Part shown: piece after piece, positions 4,496 to 5,829 of the stretch | How positions within the stretch are numbered: the stretch's first letter is position 1 | Layout of the letters: each line of letters begins with the position of its first letter | Assembly: GCA_030150305.1 (NCBI GenBank) | Contig: JASLGD010000501.1 | Coordinates: 1 to 5,829 of the forward strand | Reading direction: 5' to 3' | From: Caldimonas sp. | Lineage (GTDB): Bacteria; Pseudomonadota; Gammaproteobacteria; Burkholderiales; Burkholderiaceae_C | Length of the DNA: 5,829 bases | Notes under the pieces: generated by a model | What the model was told of the DNA's origin: nothing | The model's database searches: none | What the model saw: only the letters and a program-made list of their open reading frames with translations | Position numbers and translations under genes: made by a program

Positions 4496-5665
4496 ATGCG
4501 CTCGTCGATCGTCGCGAGGTTGCCGCGATCGGTGCGCGCCGCGCTCGCGGCGACGCTCGTCGCCGTGCTCTGCGGCTGCGCATCGGGCCCGCGCGCGCCG
4601 CAACGCGCGCCGGTCGACGCCGGCGGCGAGCGCGACGGTCCGGGCGCGAATCCGCCCGCCGACCTCGTGCGCCGCCCCGATGCCGAGCCGCGCATCGAGC
4701 CGATCCGCGTCGGCGGCGCCAACAAGCCGTACCAGGTCGCCGGCAGGACGTACGTGCCGGAGACGCGCGACGTGCCGTTTCGCGAACGCGGGCTCGCGTC
4801 GTGGTACGGCCGCAAGTTCCACGGCAAGATGACGTCGAGCGGCGAGCCGTACGACATGTACGCGATGACCGCGGCGCACCCGACGTTGCCGATCCCGAGC
4901 TATGCGCGGATCCGCAACCCGGCGAACGGCCGCGAGGTGCTCGTGCGCATCAACGATCGCGGCCCGTTCGTTCCGGGTCGCATCGTCGACCTCAGCTACA
5001 CCGCGGCGTTGAAGCTCGATCTCCTGCGCGGCGTCGCTCCGGTCGAGCTCGAGCGGATCACGTTCGACGACATCCGCACCGGCGCGTGGCGCGGCAGCGG
5101 CACGCCGCACAACGACGTCGATCCTGCGCCGCTGCAGCTCGCCAGCGCAGCCGCGGCTGCGCCGGCGCCTCCGCCTGCGATCGCCACGTCGCCTGCGATC
5201 GCCGTGCCAGCCGCCGCGCCGATCGCCGCGCCGACCGCGGGGTCGATTGCAGCGCCGAATGCAGCGGGGAATGCAGCGCCGAGTGCGACGCCGACTGCGC
5301 AGACCGCGGCGCCGGTCGCCATCGCGACGACTTCGAGCGTCGCGCCGATTCCGATCGCGGCGACGAGGACCGTGTCGACGCAGGACGTCGCGCTCGTCGC
5401 CGCCTCGCCGACGGTTGCCGAAGGCGGCCGCTTCTGGATCCAGCTCGGCGCCTTTCGCGCGCGCGACGGCGCCGAGACGTTCCGCGGCCAGGTCGGCAAC
5501 GACGCCGCGGTGCGCTGGCTCGAGCCGCTGCTCGTGATCGTCGGCGACAACGCGCCGTACCGCGTCCAGGCCGGTCCCTACCGCAGCCGCGACGAAGCCG
5601 ACGAAGCGGCGCAGCGCGCGCGTGCCGCGCTCGCGATCGTTCCCGTCGTCGTCGAGCGGCGATGA
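4496..5665 (+). CDS. rlpA: RlpA septal lytic transglycosylase lipoprotein with SPOR domain
   Basis: A 389-residue outer-membrane lipoprotein that cleaves glycan strands lacking stem peptides at the division septum. The signal sequence (1-27) ends in LCGC, giving lipidated Cys28; the Cys at -2 (C26) is unusual for a lipobox. The double-psi beta-barrel domain spans about 97-190, from RGLASWYGRKFHG to the IVDLS region. The residues matching the catalytic set of Pseudomonas RlpA are present with the same spacing: E117 in SSGEPYD, H128 in AAHPTLP and D154 in NDRGPF. A long Ala/Pro/Ile/Thr-rich linker (about 205-308) leads to a C-terminal SPOR domain (312-388, FWIQLGAFRARDGAETF and YRVQAGPYRSRDEADEA), which binds denuded septal peptidoglycan. 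The start is fixed by AAGGTGG 5 bases upstream. The stop overlaps the next gene's ATG by four bases (ATGA). Unlike many genomes, no mrdB, mltB or dacA gene is next to it here. Confidence 0.95.
   Translation: MRSSIVARLPRSVRAALAATLVAVLCGCASGPRAPQRAPVDAGGERDGPGANPPADLVRRPDAEPRIEPIRVGGANKPYQVAGRTYVPETRDVPFRERGLASWYGRKFHGKMTSSGEPYDMYAMTAAHPTLPIPSYARIRNPANGREVLVRINDRGPFVPGRIVDLSYTAALKLDLLRGVAPVELERITFDDIRTGAWRGSGTPHNDVDPAPLQLASAAAAAPAPPPAIATSPAIAVPAAAPIAAPTAGSIAAPNAAGNAAPSATPTAQTAAPVAIATTSSVAPIPIAATRTVSTQDVALVAASPTVAEGGRFWIQLGAFRARDGAETFRGQVGNDAAVRWLEPLLVIVGDNAPYRVQAGPYRSRDEADEAAQRARAALAIVPVVVERR
5173..5283 (+). repeat. Short tandem repeats encoding the RlpA linker
   Basis: Inside the linker of rlpA, GCCTGCGATCGCC occurs at 5173-5185 and 5191-5203 (18-base period, giving PAIA twice). 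Three near-identical 12-mers follow in tandem at 5248-5259, 5260-5271 and 5272-5283 (TGCAGCGCCGAA type, differing at one to three positions). All periods are multiples of three, so copy changes would keep frame. They encode a repeating (I/N)AA(P/G) motif. Confidence 0.75.
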
Positions 5666-5829
5666 CTGCGGCGACGCGCGACGCGGCGACGCGGCCGCGG
5701 CAGGCGATCGTGTTCACCGGCCACATGGTCGATGCGCCCGATCGGCCGGTGCCGCGCTTTCCGCCGCGCCTCGTGCCGGCGGCGGCGCGCGCGATCGAGC
5801 GCGCGCTCGCCACGCTCGACGCCGGCGCA
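5662..5829 (+). CDS. N-terminus of a GHMVDAP-motif protein (continues beyond window)
   Basis: An open frame of 56 codons starts at ATG 5662, overlapping the rlpA stop as ATGA, and runs off the end of the window. After a basic, alanine-rich lead (1-13) it reads QAIVFTGHMVDAP (14-26), then DRPVPRFPPRL (27-37), and a helix-like PAAARAIERALATLDAGA. A hydrophobic strand followed by GHM and a helix suggests the start of a Rossmann-type fold. From memory, GHMIDAP..RFP N-termini occur in large uncharacterised proteobacterial proteins that may carry SLOG-like, TPR or cyclase regions. I hold that only as a weak lead. The four-base overlap suggests translational coupling to rlpA. Only a weak GAG-type ribosome site is present. 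There is no signal peptide, so the product is probably cytoplasmic. Confidence 0.72.
   Translation, partial: MTAATRDAATRPRQAIVFTGHMVDAPDRPVPRFPPRLVPAAARAIERALATLDAGA

Noticed and set aside
4258..4857. Minus-strand ORF ending in an ATGA overlap with the amidohydrolase start
   Set aside because: The overlap looks like an operon junction, but the ORF is mostly antisense to the well supported rlpA gene and has no motif. The overlap is most likely chance.

Overview
The window is a high-GC stretch, roughly 70% by eye, whose reading frames have strongly G/C-biased third positions. The gene content suggests a Gram-negative proteobacterium, most plausibly a betaproteobacterium near Burkholderiales. 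It holds a CsbD-type stress protein, two predicted outer-membrane-type lipoproteins (one with an OmpA-like domain, one RlpA with SPOR) and a GT4 glycosyltransferase. The taxonomic guess rests on composition and family content only. No rRNA, tRNA, CRISPR array or insertion sequence was seen.

Layout: (1) The 3' end of an unidentified + strand gene (1-84) converges on a CsbD-family gene (188-373, minus). A perfect 10-bp hairpin lies between them and probably terminates both. (2) An intergenic stretch (374-526) carries short direct repeats. It is followed by a small tryptophan-rich three-helix membrane protein (527-769, minus). (3) Divergent from that, with a candidate sigma70-type promoter, is an OmpA-family lipoprotein (864-2120, plus). 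(4) It converges, with only 19 bp between stops, on a minus-strand pair: an amidohydrolase-2 family protein (3368-4261) and then a GT4 glycosyltransferase (2140-3357), 10 bp apart. (5) A 234-bp divergent intergenic region leads into rlpA (4496-5665, plus). Its stop overlaps the start of the next gene in an ATGA (5662 onward), which runs off the window.

Functional picture: the best supported theme is the cell envelope. RlpA has a complete DPBB catalytic triad and a SPOR domain, which fits septal peptidoglycan cleavage. The 864-2120 lipoprotein has a TPR-like middle and an OmpA-like C-terminus in which the expected peptidoglycan-contacting Asp is Ser. The amidohydrolase and glycosyltransferase look co-transcribed, but their pathway cannot be read from the sequence. 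No obvious novel multi-gene system is proven here. The most interesting leads are the atypical OmpA lipoprotein, the RlpA-coupled downstream gene with a GHMVDAP..RF.P N-terminal motif, and the amidohydrolase/GT4 pair.
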